From Calocera cornea HHB12733 (taxonomy: Eukaryota > Basidiomycota > Dacrymycetes > Dacrymycetales > Dacrymycetaceae): a stretch of DNA of 23,416 nt. Position 1 is the stretch's first letter; every line of letters starts with the position of its first letter. Location of the stretch: positions 20,306 through 43,721 of the forward strand of contig KV424123.1 in the NCBI GenBank assembly GCA_001632435.1. Direction: 5' to 3'. Below are positions 11,751 to 22,146 of the stretch, in pieces. The notes beneath the pieces are model-generated. The model saw nothing but the letters and a program-made list of their open reading frames with translations, had not been told where the DNA came from and searched no databases. Both the position numbers and the translations under genes were made by a program.

Positions 11751-12614
11751 AGCGTTGGAAGCCGGTGCCAGACGCGCCAATACATGTGTGAGTCGGTTGG
11801 GTGGATTGGCTTTTATTCAGTTGCTCGGCGGGACAGTACCTCTGTTCAAGTGGCTCTTTAGGCTACACAGCGTCCACTTCGTAAGGTGTATTCCCGTGTG
11901 ATGATACCATTCGTTTACTTCCTATGATGACGCCCCATCAACAGACACTCCGTCATCGGACAGTTCTGGGAAGGGCTGAACTCGGCCGACCAGACCAGGA
12001 GACCAGGGCACTTGCGTAGTTTCCGCAGACTAACTCCCGCAAGCGGGGAATGTGAAATGGAATGTGATATGTCAACTTATAATAAGGCCTTATCACATTC
12101 CGCCTCCAACTTGGGTGCGTCGCTCCAAGTCCTAAGTTGCAAGTGTCGTCCAGGGCCATTTCTCTATGTAAACTATTTTGAAAAGGAAATAAAACATTCT
12201 TTTGTCCTAATGAATTATGTAGATGTGAGCGCATTGCACCATATCCTCCTCTCAAACTGACTTTATAAAGACAAGTTGACTTCAGAACACCAAAAAACAG
12301 ATCTGGTAATGTACTTGCTGTGTGAGCTCCTCGACCAGGGCCCCCTGTGCTCATTCCCCAGCGTACGATGAACGACGCTGATAAGCGGGTAAGACATCCC
12401 CGCTCGACGCCGAATGAAGGTGCTTAGTGTTGTTGTGCCGTTTCTGCTGCTTGCAGGGTCGGAGTGATCGAAGGAAAGAATGATTCGCAGATCCGTTCCC
12501 TTGGATGCACGCGCGGTTCCCATCCCCACCGGATGATACAGTACCATTCCATTCCTTTTACTTTGTGAATGTGATACGTTCCAACCCCTTGCCTAGCCCG
12601 TCCTAGCGCCCCTC
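11751..12614. other. Intergenic region between copy A and the SDR gene (convergent 3' ends)
   Basis: No gene seen. The two neighbours converge here. The stretch about 12050-12310 is more AT-rich than its surroundings and includes an 11-bp inverted repeat (annotated separately); it may hold 3' ends or a small non-autonomous element. Confidence 0.45.
12059..12101. repeat. 11-bp perfect inverted repeat
   Basis: GGAATGTGATA (12059-12069) and TATCACATTCC (12091-12101) are exact reverse complements separated by 21 nt. The loop contains CTTATAATAAG, itself a 5-bp inverted repeat. A partial extra copy of the arm (GGAATGTGA) lies just upstream at about 12047. It could be a 3'-end hairpin of copy A or a short mobile-element remnant. 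Confidence 0.55.
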
Positions 12615-13656
12615 TCACTCCGTCTCCGTATGCTCCCACCCAAGTAGTGTCCTCGCCTTCTCGCAGCTGAAGAACCCCCTGTGTCCGCTCAAGTCGCCCT
12701 GGATCGGCACGTCCGGGTACCATTTCTTGGCGAGCTGGAGGGAGGGCTCCTTCCGCACCGTCGTGGGCGCGACAATGTAGAAGCGTTCGTGCTGCTTGAC
12801 GTCAGCTCGTTCCTAACCTAGAGCAGAGGGCAAGCAGAACGCACCCCTTCGAACGCCCCCTCCGGCGCCTCAAGCCCGGCCAAGCATGCCCTCGCCGTGG
12901 CCCTGGGGTTGACCCATGCCCACAGCTGCCTCGCATCCTCCTCTTCCGTCCTTTCGATCTCTTTCAGCGGGGAGACCTCGTGTATCCTCAGGCTGGCGAT
13001 GCGCATGTGCGGGTGGGAGCGCGCGAACGAGTCGGCTTGGAGCTCTACTTCGGCTTTGGAGAGCGCGTAGGCGTCGGAGGGGAAGGTGTCCATTGACTCG
13101 GTGAGCGGGAAGGCGGGGAAGTGAAGGTCGCCTTGGGAGTAGACGAGGCCGTGCGCGCTGGGGTGTATTAGTGGGCGATGAGCAGGGTAGAGGAGGAGGG
13201 ACATACTTGACGGAAGAGGCAAGCGTGAAGCGCTTGATGCCCAACGTGGCTGCGGCGTGCATGGCGTTGTACCCACCCTGGACATTCCTTCACATACACT
13301 CAGTCCGGTCCTTATTGAACATCCAGCACATAGCACGCACGTATTATGCACCACATGATCGTCCTTGTCCTCCGGGTTGGGGATGGCCGCAAGGTGTATG
13401 ACCGCGTCGGCACCCTCGAACGCCTTCTTGGTCGCCTCGTAGTCCGTCGCCTGCGCCACGCGCTTCTCGCCCTTCCCGTCGTGCACGGCGTCCTTCTCCT
13501 CTGTCCGGTTGATTTCTGCATATACGAGGACAGTGAGTATCTGGGTGACAGAGGGGGGGAGAGGGATGGACCGATGACGTAGTGTCCCTGCTGCTTGCAG
13601 AGGTTGACGACCTCCTTGCCCACCAGGCCGCGCGCGCCAGTGACGGCGATCTTCAT
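12615..13656 (-). CDS. NAD(P)-dependent epimerase/dehydratase-like protein (extended SDR), 276 aa
   Basis: Probable cytosolic NAD(P)-dependent oxidoreductase or sugar epimerase-like enzyme; substrate unknown. Exons (minus): 13656-13572, 13515-13341, 13287-13207, 13157-12845, 12791-12615 (831 nt, TGA stop). The N-terminus MKIAVTGARGLVGKEV is the Rossmann dinucleotide-binding motif TGxxGxxG. ADAVIHLAAIPNP is the strand-4 HLAA motif, and IKRFTLASSVNAHGLVY carries the active-site Ser region. DAYALSK supplies the catalytic YxxxK. The C-terminus (GHERFYIVAPTT, FFSCEKARTLLGW) resembles the end of the same SDR family. Intron borders were set by frame: the acceptor at 13288 (GAAG) restores HNTNVQGGYNA, typical of the family, where the nearby CCAG would shift the frame. 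It sits between secreted copies A and B; no pathway link is evident. Confidence 0.88.
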
Positions 13657-14064
13657 CCTTGACAGTAGTATGCTGTATTGAGTGCAGAGCACAGTTCAAG
13701 AGAGATGGGGAGAGTCAGAGCGATGTGGCCCATCCTTGTGCGAGCTTGGACTTTTGCAGAGTGGGCGGGAGAGCAATGACGTCGTTGGTCAGGACGGAGA
13801 GGCGCGTCTTGGCTCAGTGCGTGCGTGCGGAGCACGAAGCACCAGGACCCCGAGGACCCCGAGGATGCGCCCCGGCAAAATCGGAGTCGCACATTTCTCG
13901 TTTTCGGGATGTCAACGCACTCATACTAAGTACTATCTTTAAAGGCTATAATGATGCTTGCAGTGGTATTACGGAGTAGATCCGCAGTATGATACGAGGA
14001 CGGCCGGATGAGTCTGGGCTTCCTCCCGGAGATACGTCCCTCGCCCCAGACGGTCCTCGGGCCC
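13657..14064. other. Upstream region of the SDR gene and 3' flank of copy B
   Basis: Contains the presumed SDR promoter; the 70 bases before its ATG are CT-rich on the coding strand. A short tandem repeat, GACCCCGAG twice, lies at about 13846-13863. No gene or clear TATA box was recognised. Confidence 0.45.
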
Positions 14065-15270
14065 TCACACGCCAAGCAGCAAGCTCTGCGCGCTCGCTAG
14101 TTCTTGTCCAACGACCAGCTAGTAAAACCCTTACAACAGGGAACGCCGCCCCCGGCGCGGTACCAGCCGCGGCCGGGTTAGGATGGCCGTACAGGTACAT
14201 GTTGCCAGTGCTTGCGCCGGCGAGTAAGAATGTCAGCGGAATTGCGGCTGCATGCGGGTCAGAGCCGATTCATGGGTACGACTCAAGAGACAGAGGGAAG
14301 GGGGGATTACTTCCGCCTGGGTTGATCCAGTCGGCGGTGATCATACCTGAAGAGTCGGCGTGCCACTACAGGAGGTTATCTTAGCTGCGGGTGGGCGAGC
14401 AAGGAATGCCGAGGAACGCACGAGTGCAGACTCGAAGTAGAAGCCATTGGTGGAGTCCGTGCCCGCAGGGGCGTAGGGAGCGGCTGTGTGGCTTATGAGC
14501 ACCACCGCGGCGGACAGCAACTAGCACGAAACGTACTGTAGTCACCCGACAACGGGGCGATGCCGGCAAACGGCGTGCTGCGGAATGCGGAATAGGGAGC
14601 ATGTGAGCGTTGAGAGCAGCAGAGCAAGGGAAGGATTGGGTCACTTTGGGTCGGTGCTACTGAACGTTGGCCCGTCTCCCGCCGCACCAATGAGCACATA
14701 CCCGGCGTACCCGGCCTACAGAGGTCCAATCTCAGTATGGAGTCCTTCTTCTCCTGCGGGAAAACAGCGCGACGCATGGTAGTGACCTTGAGGTTCTGCG
14801 GGTCGGGGGCTCCCTCACCGACAGCGGTGTGGAACAGTACATCGTTGGCCTGAGTGGGGTCGCAATGCCCGTCGCCCGCGATGTAGCAGGTGACAATGCC
14901 ACCCGTGTCGGGGTTGACGCCGCTCACGCGGATCGTGTTCCTCACGGGTAGGCTTGGGCGATGTTAGCGGGGCTTGACCAGCGGGGGAGACAGGCAGCCG
15001 GGGATCGAAGAGCTAAGGCTGCACTTGTACTGCGCATTAGGTGAAGATTCAAACGATACAAGCGTTTGCGCACCAGCACGACTAGGGGTGAACAAACGCC
15101 TTGGTGGCGGGGGCGGCAGGGCGCACGAGCCGCCGGGCGTTTGTCTGTTCCCCACCCCAGCCTCGCGCTCTTCCCCAGCCATCTGCACTCCATACGGTCG
15201 CTCACCCAGGCACAAGCAAGAAGAACAGCAGAGAGAGCTGTGTAATCCTGGACGCGGCGGCTGCACCCAT
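14065..15270 (-). pseudogene. Secreted protein copy B, decayed paralogue of A and C
   Basis: Homologous to copies A and C over the full length, ending FPV then SLLLGV with TGA at 14067-14065. Several lesions are visible against A and C. Codon 23 of the signal peptide is TGA (15204-15202). The proline-rich LPPLPP segment carries a net +2 frameshift. The exon 2 acceptor CACAG is TACAA and its donor GT is GG. The donor of intron 3 is AT (14777-14776) after ATTACC-type exon sequence that is otherwise normal (exon 3, 14952-14778, 175 nt). Exons from exon 3 on still read well (NTIRVSGVNPDTGG, TCYIAGDGHC, WINPGG), so decay is probably recent. A cryptic 61-nt intron (GTGAGC at 15205 to CAG at 15145) would remove the first two lesions but not the splice-site losses. 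The promoter module is retained. Confidence 0.75.
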
Positions 15271-15323
15271 CAGTTGCGAACGAGTCGGTGATCATCCGGC
15301 CAGCATATTGCACATGCCAGCGC

Positions 15324-15380
15324 CTAAGTACGCCTAGCGAGGCAGAGCAGCGAGCAGTTGTTTATAAACAGGTCAATTGC
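15324..15380 (-). promoter_or_regulatory. Copy B promoter module
   Basis: On the minus strand: GCAAT (15380-15376), CTGTTTATAAACAA (15371-15358) and TACTTAG (15330-15324), 54 bp from the ATG. Each element differs slightly from A and C (the palindrome differs at 2 of 14 positions; TACTTAG replaces TATTTAG), fitting relaxed constraint on a decaying copy. Confidence 0.55.
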
Positions 15381-16070
15381 GGTTTTGACCGAGCTGCCAA
15401 GCTGATGGCGACAGCATCGCATGGCTAGCTGGCAGGCTGAAGTATGCCATGTGGGAGTGTGTGGGGCATTTAGGCTCGAGTACGCGCTCTTCTGACAGCG
15501 GGAGTTCAGGCTCAGAGGGTTACCGTCCACCGGACGGTCTGACTGCTCACATAATTTGCGCGAGCTGTGACGCGTACAATGGATGTGTGGGACAACCCAT
15601 TGTTACAACTGCAGGTGGAGGTAATTATGGAGATGCACACGACGCGTGAAGAAAGCACAACGCGTCAGGAAAACAGGACGCGTCCTGTTGATAATTCAGG
15701 CACGCGTCTCTGACGCGCGTCAATAATAGCATTGCGACCGCGGTCTAGCACCTCCGCCGCGGTTTATCAGCTCAAATATGTCGCGCCTGTGCTTTCTCGC
15801 TAAGCGGCACCATCAAGATTGTGACTCAGTCCCAATCGTCGCGCACAAATCCCAATAATGCGCCAATGGAACCGCGGAGCTGCTTCCTTTGCACCGCCCC
15901 TCGCGCTGTCGGCGAAATAGTAGGGTGAAGGAATAAGCAATTGGTACTATCGAATGTGATTGTGAAGCCAATGCGGTATGAGATACGGGGGAACACGTGA
16001 GCAGCGCGTTCGTCCCCATTTCCCACCCCCACGCTGAGTTTCGCGCCCGCTTCCCATCTCCGCTGCCTCC
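15381..16070. other. Intergenic region between copy B start and copy C stop
   Basis: The copy B half contains upstream homology to copy A, a perfect 7-bp-arm inverted repeat ACCGTCC-ACC-GGACGGT (about 15524-15540), and an ACGCGT cluster. The copy C half includes GACCGCGGTC, a 10-bp palindrome at 15736-15745, and presumably the 3' UTR of copy C. No gene seen. Confidence 0.5.
15570..15720. promoter_or_regulatory. ACGCGT (MCB-like) cluster with an 18-bp palindrome
   Basis: Five exact ACGCGT hexamers start at 15570, 15642, 15660, 15678 and 15702, plus ACGCGCGT at 15713-15720. The one at 15678 is the centre of the perfect 18-bp palindrome AACAGGACGCGTCCTGTT (15672-15689). ACGCGT is the yeast MluI cell-cycle box bound by MBF; fungal relatives of Mbp1 recognise similar sites. 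The cluster lies 300-450 bp upstream of copy B and 350-500 bp downstream of copy C, so its target gene is unclear. Confidence 0.5.
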
Positions 16071-17210
16071 TCATCCAAACGTGATCGTCTGGGTCATGCA
16101 TGTCAGTGCACATCATCCCCCGCGAAGCACATGCGCTCACCACCGGGAACGCCGACCCAGGCCCCTCATTAGTGAACTGTGTTGGGTCGGCCGTAGCAAG
16201 GAAGATATAGTTGGAACCCGCGGTGCCGAGTGCCAACGTCAGTGGCACTGACCCTGAGAAGAGCTTTAGAGAAGCCTCGCACGGATGTACTATATAAGTG
16301 CTCACCGTCGCCGTTGGGGTTCACCCAGCTCGCCGATAGCACACCCTGGGAGTTGACGTACCACTGCAGACTGTTAGAAGCGGCTTGACGAGAGGCAGGG
16401 CAGTGACTCACGATCGCAGTCTCATAGTAGTACCCGGACCCCCCATCAAAGCTCGGACCAGCGTTGGGACTGGCTACATCATTGTTCGTGAGACGAACTG
16501 CGTAGTCAATGAGGTGTCACTTACTGGAGAAACCAGCGGCGGGGCCAATCTGGGCGTACGTGCTATGCAGTGTCGGTGAACTCCGCCCGCAACACACAGA
16601 GATGAATCCAGTCACCTCGGGTCGGTCAGGCTGAGCGTTGGTGTAGGCGATAATGCAACGAGCGAGTATCCTGCGTACTGATAGCCCATCAGTGTCCTAT
16701 TGGACTCGCATTGAGCAATCAGCGGCCTACCGTCGTCATGATGATGTCCTGCGGGTCGGGAGAGCCCGCTCCGACAGATGCCTGGAAGACGACCGCATTG
16801 GCTTGCGTTGGGACACAGATCGCGTCGCTTGCCATATAGCAGGTCACCGTCGTGCTCGTTGCAGGATTCACCCCGGACACGAGGAGAGTGTTCGTCACAG
16901 GTGTGCTGGGTGCATGTTAGTAGGTATCAGGCAGCGAGAAAGACGTGCGGACACTGAGCGGCGAGCCATGGCCGCTCCTGCATCGAGTCTGTAAGGGCCC
17001 ACGGACTGCAGAGTATGCATACGCACCGACGCGACTTGGAGTGAACAAGCGCCGAGGCGGCAAAGGAGGCAGTCCTCGCGAAAATTGCGCCGCATTCGTC
17101 TCTGCGCGACTGCGCGGTTGTCCCCAGCCGTCAAGACTCCAAGCGCTCGCTAAGCTCGGTGCTAGCAAGAGCGAAAGTAGAGCCAGCTGGCACATTCTGG
17201 TGGCGGCCAT
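16071..17210 (-). CDS. Secreted protein copy C, LPPLPP family, 244 aa
   Basis: Intact paralogue of copy A; function unknown. Exons (minus): 17210-17027, 16977-16953, 16905-16731, 16677-16616, 16562-16525, 16473-16412, 16363-16306, 16253-16141, 16088-16071 (735 nt, TGA stop). The signal peptide is LALLSLLLAPSLASA, then WSLDGW, RGLPPLPPRRL and MARRS. The conserved cysteine pair is TCYMASDAIC, followed by SPNAGPSFDGGSGYYYETAI, WYVNSQGVLSASWVNPNGD and the end FPVTITFG. Intron 2 (16952-16906) has a perfect TACTAAC branch point and intron 5 begins GTAAGT. Orientation is the same as copy B and opposite to copy A. No enzymatic motif is visible. Secretion is well supported by the leader; a role as effector or wall protein would be speculation. 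Confidence 0.8.
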
Positions 17211-17258
17211 GAGTCGGGAACGAGGTGATGACCGTCGACGTTTTCCACCACTCAGGAC

Positions 17259-17313
17259 CTAAATATGCGTAGCGGCAAGAGCAGATAGAGACTGTTTGTA
17301 AACAGGGTATTGC
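17259..17313 (-). promoter_or_regulatory. Copy C promoter module
   Basis: Minus strand: GCAAT (17313-17309), CTGTTTACAAACAG (17305-17292, identical to copy A at all 14 positions) and TATTTAG (17265-17259, identical to copy A), 49 bp before the ATG. Confidence 0.65.
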
Positions 17314-17959
17314 CAATCCGACCAGGCTGAAGGCAGAGCGGACGGCTGAGCGGTATACGCGTATTCGGGGCGGTCTGCGACATCCACAGAAAGATCCCGA
17401 AATGAGTCGCCTCAGGATGGACCGGCCGCCGGCACACAATTTGACGAGGCAGCACCGCCCTGTCTGGATGCAGAAAAATGAGCGACTTTTGACAGCCCAT
17501 TATTACGGCAACCGCTGGAGGCTGATAGTGGAGAGGAACGGAGGACAGGGAGGGTACCTCTCGGCACGCGACGCGCCGAAAGTAATTGGACCCGTGACAT
17601 ACGGCCACCGGTTCCTTACGGTATCCGGGACATAGGGATGAACCCCGTCTCGGGCTGATATGTCTCACAACTGTCTACTAGTCACACACAACAGAGGTGT
17701 GTGTCAGGCTGCCTTCCTTTGATAGACAAATACTGGAGTAGTGTTTCGTTACATTGCCGCGCGCGCGTGCGTCGCTCACCCCTGGAGCACCTGGAATCAG
17801 GCGGCTACCGCTGAGGGCGTCTGTTGTCGTTCGCTGAGCTTGCCCAATGAGTTACAGAAGAGAGTAAGCAGCGACGGGCAATGGCCAGATGCGGTTGACA
17901 GAGCTTCCACATCGGCTGTACAGGAATGGCGCATACAGCGAGTCACCAATGTGCTATCG

Positions 17960-18690
17960 CTCTGTGATGGCCTCGCCTTCTCCAGCATTTCGCGGCCAGC
18001 TGGCACCGACATCAGCGGCTGACGCAAGTCCATCGTCAAGTACACGCACCTCCTTCTACCTGTCCTCATTCCACACCGCTCCGACTCCATCTAACGCCGT
18101 GCCATACGGCCGCCTCCGCTGCAGAAAGGCGAACCAGAAGTAGTTCTCGACGACGATGACGATGGATGATGACCATGCGGAGGTCGGATGTCCTGCTCGC
18201 ACATTGGTGTCGTGCTTCTCACAACGGGACATGGAAGTAAGGCGTACCCGACTAGGCGCTCATACAGTAGGTATGGCTTCGCTGGCTGGACGTTGCGCCG
18301 CCAGTCGTACAGCTCCTGAGCACGCGCGTCGGTACCGCTGGTCGCGCCCTTATTGCCCGACTACTTCCCTCGCGTGTCCCAGAGCCTGAAGATCATTGTG
18401 GACATGTCAACGAATACATCCATCGGAGACTGAGCGCATATGCGAACCTTAACGCCAGGCCAGTGGACTCCACCAGCTTCTTGAGCCGCCCTTGGCACGC
18501 CTCAGCCTCTCACCCGTGCTGACATTGAACAGCCTGCAGCTCGCCGCTTTTAGTATGAAGATACCGTAGTGTTCGGTCAGCGAGATCTTGAGGAAGACGT
18601 GCGAGCGTGGGAAGACTTCTACGCGGGTTAGTGGGGTGCGAGGCTGAGTGGGAGAGGAGAGGAGAGGAGACGCACAGCAGGTCACATTGC
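17960..18690 (-). repeat. Diverged duplicate unit 1, possible gene relic
   Basis: Aligns by eye with 19640-20450 at a distance of about 1.68-1.71 kb. Shared anchors include ACTCCACCAGCT and AGCCTGCAGCTCGC. On the minus strand, SLTEHYGIFILKAASCRLF in this unit matches SVTELSGTSIVQDASCRLL in the other, and VVENYFWFAF matches VTEWFYLTFP. Protein-level similarity with third-base changes suggests a former coding sequence. The family was not recognised, and frames are broken in places. Confidence 0.45.
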
Positions 18691-19639
18691 TATAGCCTCG
18701 AAGAAGTCGCAGATTACTCTAGAGATGCGCTCGCGAGGGTCGAATGCCGGGCGACTCATGACTTGAAATCAACGGGATTCATATCATATTGAATAGCAAC
18801 AGATTGGCGTACAACGAAGTGATCGTACATACTGAACGGAGACACACCAATGAGCAGTACTCTCGCACTAGACACTCACTGCGATCTTGCCCACCCGCGA
18901 TGACACCCTCGCGGGTGACATACTGCATGGTGTGTGGGGTGAACTTGAACTCGCTATACTGGCAGTAGCAGCACGCCTTGAGGTGCGTTCACTGATGTAG
19001 AGCGGATTGATACATGGGCTGACGAACGGGCAGCGCTAATCCCTCGCGCGGTCGATATATCGATCCAGCGTTCCCTTTCACCATCCTCGCTTCCGCGACC
19101 GAACACGCCAGCTGGAGGAGGAGAACAGTGAGAGGTTGAGGCGAGGCGCCGTGTGACGGGGGATGGAAGCATCAGGTGCGTGTAGCAGTCAACAAGGTGA
19201 CAAGCACGGCTGATCGCTGCCTAGCTGGCCTTAGACGCAAAATTGGGAGGTGAGCAGTGCGATTCACCGCCTTCCGAGCTCGCACGGATTCTCTGCATGG
19301 GAAGGTGGTGTCGATGCAGGCACGATAATGCGACAGCATGATACGGCGTCCATCTTCATTATCTGGTGCATCGTACAAGAGGTCCCCGTAGTACAGCAAT
19401 GCGAGATAGCAAATGTGTGTGACAATGCTGCTGTCCGGCACTCCCGCAGCGCCGCGGACTGGCTTTCGACAAGTATTCCGACTGAACCGACTGCACAGAC
19501 CACGTCTGCTGTCCCTCGTCCAAACTGTTGTCTGAATTGGTCGAGGCGCGCGCCGTGAGCCGGGGAGTGCGTGGCGATAGCCGCGGTTGACAGTGCTTCA
19601 TTTTCTCCTTGTCTATGACCAGAGCCGCGTACCGTACGC

Positions 19640-20450
19640 CGTAGCTGAAGACGCCCTCCTTCTTGCTCGCTGCTGTACCGACCTACCGCAAAGATCAGCG
19701 TCCACCCTACCTGCAGGACAAGCACACGCACCTTCTTTCGCCTCTTCTCGCCTCGCATTCCACCTAGCCCATCCGACTTCCCTCCCAGGGCCACATTACA
19801 CTCCGGGAACGTAAGGTAGAACCACTCCGTGACGAGGATGAGGAGGCGTAGACGGCTCCATAAACAGGACCAGTAGGGATACGCTGCTCCCTTATCAGTA
19901 TCGCATCGCTAGAGAGCACAGCAGGGCGTACCACGCTAGGTGCTGGTAGAGAGACGGCGGCCTAGAAGCAAGGGCCCACGTCTTGCATCAGCTGGGCAAC
20001 CGGACGCCAGTCATACCGCTCCTTCACCTGCGCGTAGATCGCGTACGGGTGCCGCCGTCCCTCCCTCACCACGTCTATCCCATGTCAGATCCCAGAGGAC
20101 ATCTACATCCGCGTCAGCAATAGACCTATGAGGGGCCGGGCGGGGTCGGCTATGCACCGTCCGAGTACAGGTTGGCAAACTCCACCAGCTCGTTGGGCAT
20201 CCCTCGCATGCCTCAACCTCCTAGACGCGGTGACGATGAGCAGCCTGCAGCTCGCGTCTTGGACGATGGAGGTGCCCGATAGCTCAGTCACCGAGCTGCG
20301 GGGATGGTGGATGCCACGCACGAGGACCTGTGTGTTTGTTACCGGCAACCCTTCCACGCACTCCCTGACGATGAAAGCCCGCAGCTCATGGCTTTCAGAT
20401 AGCAGATGCCACATGACTACCAAGGGTGTTGAGACAGATATACCCATGCG
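19640..20450 (-). repeat. Diverged duplicate unit 2, possible gene relic
   Basis: Partner of the unit at 17960-18690. The minus-strand frame at 20447-20103 is open for 114 codons and contains the ELSGTSIVQDASCRLL segment. Neighbouring frames carry NELVEFANLYSD before a plausible GT..AG intron. It keeps slightly longer open frames than unit 1. Function unknown. Confidence 0.45.
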
Positions 20451-21135
20451 CGAGGGCCTGTGAGCGCGTTAGGGGGCAGACGACAAGGGGAAAGAGAGGA
20501 GACGGACCGAGCGGGCATCGTTATGTCGCACGCTGCCCCAGTGGGATAGTGCGTTCCTTCAGTACGGGCGTCTCTCGCGTCCGATCGACTGACGTGAGGT
20601 GAAGACGATCTACACCTGTCTCTGATCAGCCAGGTAGGTGATGCGGGGAGGAGGGGGCGTACGGACGATAAACGGTACATCGGGGTACATGACGCATATA
20701 CGCGGTGCGGCTGCTCGGCGAATCGTCAATCCCATACAGCGAGGGGTCCGTTTGGATGTAGTATACCTTGCATTGAATAGCAGAGAGTGTAGTTCTGTGC
20801 AGCGGTCGTTGGATCGCTACCCCTCACCGTCGTGCCAGCGCGTCTGGTGCACTCCGATAAGCCCGGTTCAAACGACAAGCACAACGCATGTCTTCCTCTC
20901 CACTCTACAAGAGCGGGCATGATCGATGTGTGCCCTTCTCCACGAGCTATCGTCATCCACGAAGCGGAGAACATCAACGCGGTGTTTCCGTTTATGAGGA
21001 GCGACTTTGTCACCCGTTATCGCGGACTTGGATAGGAAGGACAACCATCCATAGTCATCGCGAGCTGCTTATCATGGACCGCACGCTGTTTGGCTGTAGA
21101 GCATCGTAGTCTATATGGAAAACAGGCACACATCA

Positions 21136-22146
21136 CTACGTAGACCGACAGTCCGTCCAGTGTGTCCCATACGCGAAGCTACTGAGGTCAATGTGAATCA
21201 TCTCCTCTGGAATGATCATCGAGCACTGCGGTGTGTACAAGCGATATAGTTGATCCGGAGGAACCCAGAGAATGTGATCTTTGTCGCCACCCATGATCCA
21301 ACCCGTCTCGAGATCGAATGAGATCTTGCCCTGATACAGGGGTGGAGAAGTCGACGAGTGCGGTAGTTGGTGGGCCGGTTCGGGGGAGAGAGATAGTTGC
21401 CCTCGAGCCCGGCTAGGGAGCGGGGTTTCGTCCGAATCAGTCACCTCAGCCGACTCGTGTTTCTCTATGAGTAGATCGGTGCTGTTGCCCATTCCCTCGT
21501 TAGGTCCGGCGATGGGTCCGGCGTTCCAAACCCGAATGGTCTTGTCATCTGCTCCTGAAACGATACGCTTGCCATCTGAGGACATCGTGACCGACTTCAC
21601 GCTATCGGAATGCCCTAGCAAAGGCTCGCCTATCGGCTTGCCCGTCTTGGCATCCCATATCCGAACTGTATTATCTTCCGAGCCGGAGATGAGCCACTGG
21701 CCGTCTGGGGAGTACGCAACTGCATTGACACCGTCCGTATGACCTTCGAGAGGCTCTCCCACCTCCTTGCGTGTGTCCAAATCCCATATCCGGATATCGG
21801 TGTCGAACATAGAGGCGGATGCAACCCTTCTTCCGTCCGGAGAGATGGCTATGGAGATTACAGTGCCGGAGTGGGCTTCCAATGGGTCGCCAATCGGCTG
21901 GCCTGTAGTAGCATCCCAGAACCGCAGGGTGCAATCCCTTGATCCAGAGACAATATGACGACCGTCGGGAGAAATAGCCACAGATCTGACCCAGTTTGTA
22001 TGCCCTATCAAGGGATCACCCACGGGGTCGCCTGTTTCTGTGTCCCATATTCGGACTGTCTTGTCGTCTGAGCCGGAGATAATCCGTGTCCCATCTGGCG
22101 AGAATACAACCGCATTGACGTCGTCCTCGTGACCAGTTATGGGTTT
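21136..22146 (-). pseudogene. NLR-3 fragment: five WD40 repeats and C-terminal domain only
   Basis: The minus-strand frame encodes five WD40 repeats (starting GHEDDVNAVVF, GHTNWVRSVAI, AHSGTVISIAI, GHTDGVNAVAY, GHSDSVKSVTM), a Ser/Pro-rich linker, and the same C-terminal domain as NLR-2 (ETGWIMG, ILWVPPDQL, FAYGTHWTDC), with a stop at 21136. Upstream, homology ends sharply after KPITG near 22146. No NACHT, helical or C2 exon follows in the remaining 1.2 kb, and the frame has no ATG before the third repeat. The coding part shows no stop or frameshift, so truncation is probably recent, or the piece is a distal exon of a gene with an unusually long intron. Same orientation as NLR-1 and NLR-2. 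Confidence 0.7.

Larger units (their letters stand above)
17314..21135. other. 3.8-kb region without a recognisable intact gene
   Basis: Both strands were read. Reading frames are short and interrupted, and none carries a domain I recognise. The main structure is a diverged duplication (17960-18690 and 19640-20450, annotated separately). Minus-strand pieces with coding character include QYSEFKFTPHTMQYVTREG (about 18960-18900) and HICYLALLYYGDLLYDAPD (about 19420-19360). A GGAGA simple repeat lies at about 18653-18670. I read this as relics of one or more genes; a poorly predictable gene with many introns cannot be excluded. Confidence 0.4.
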
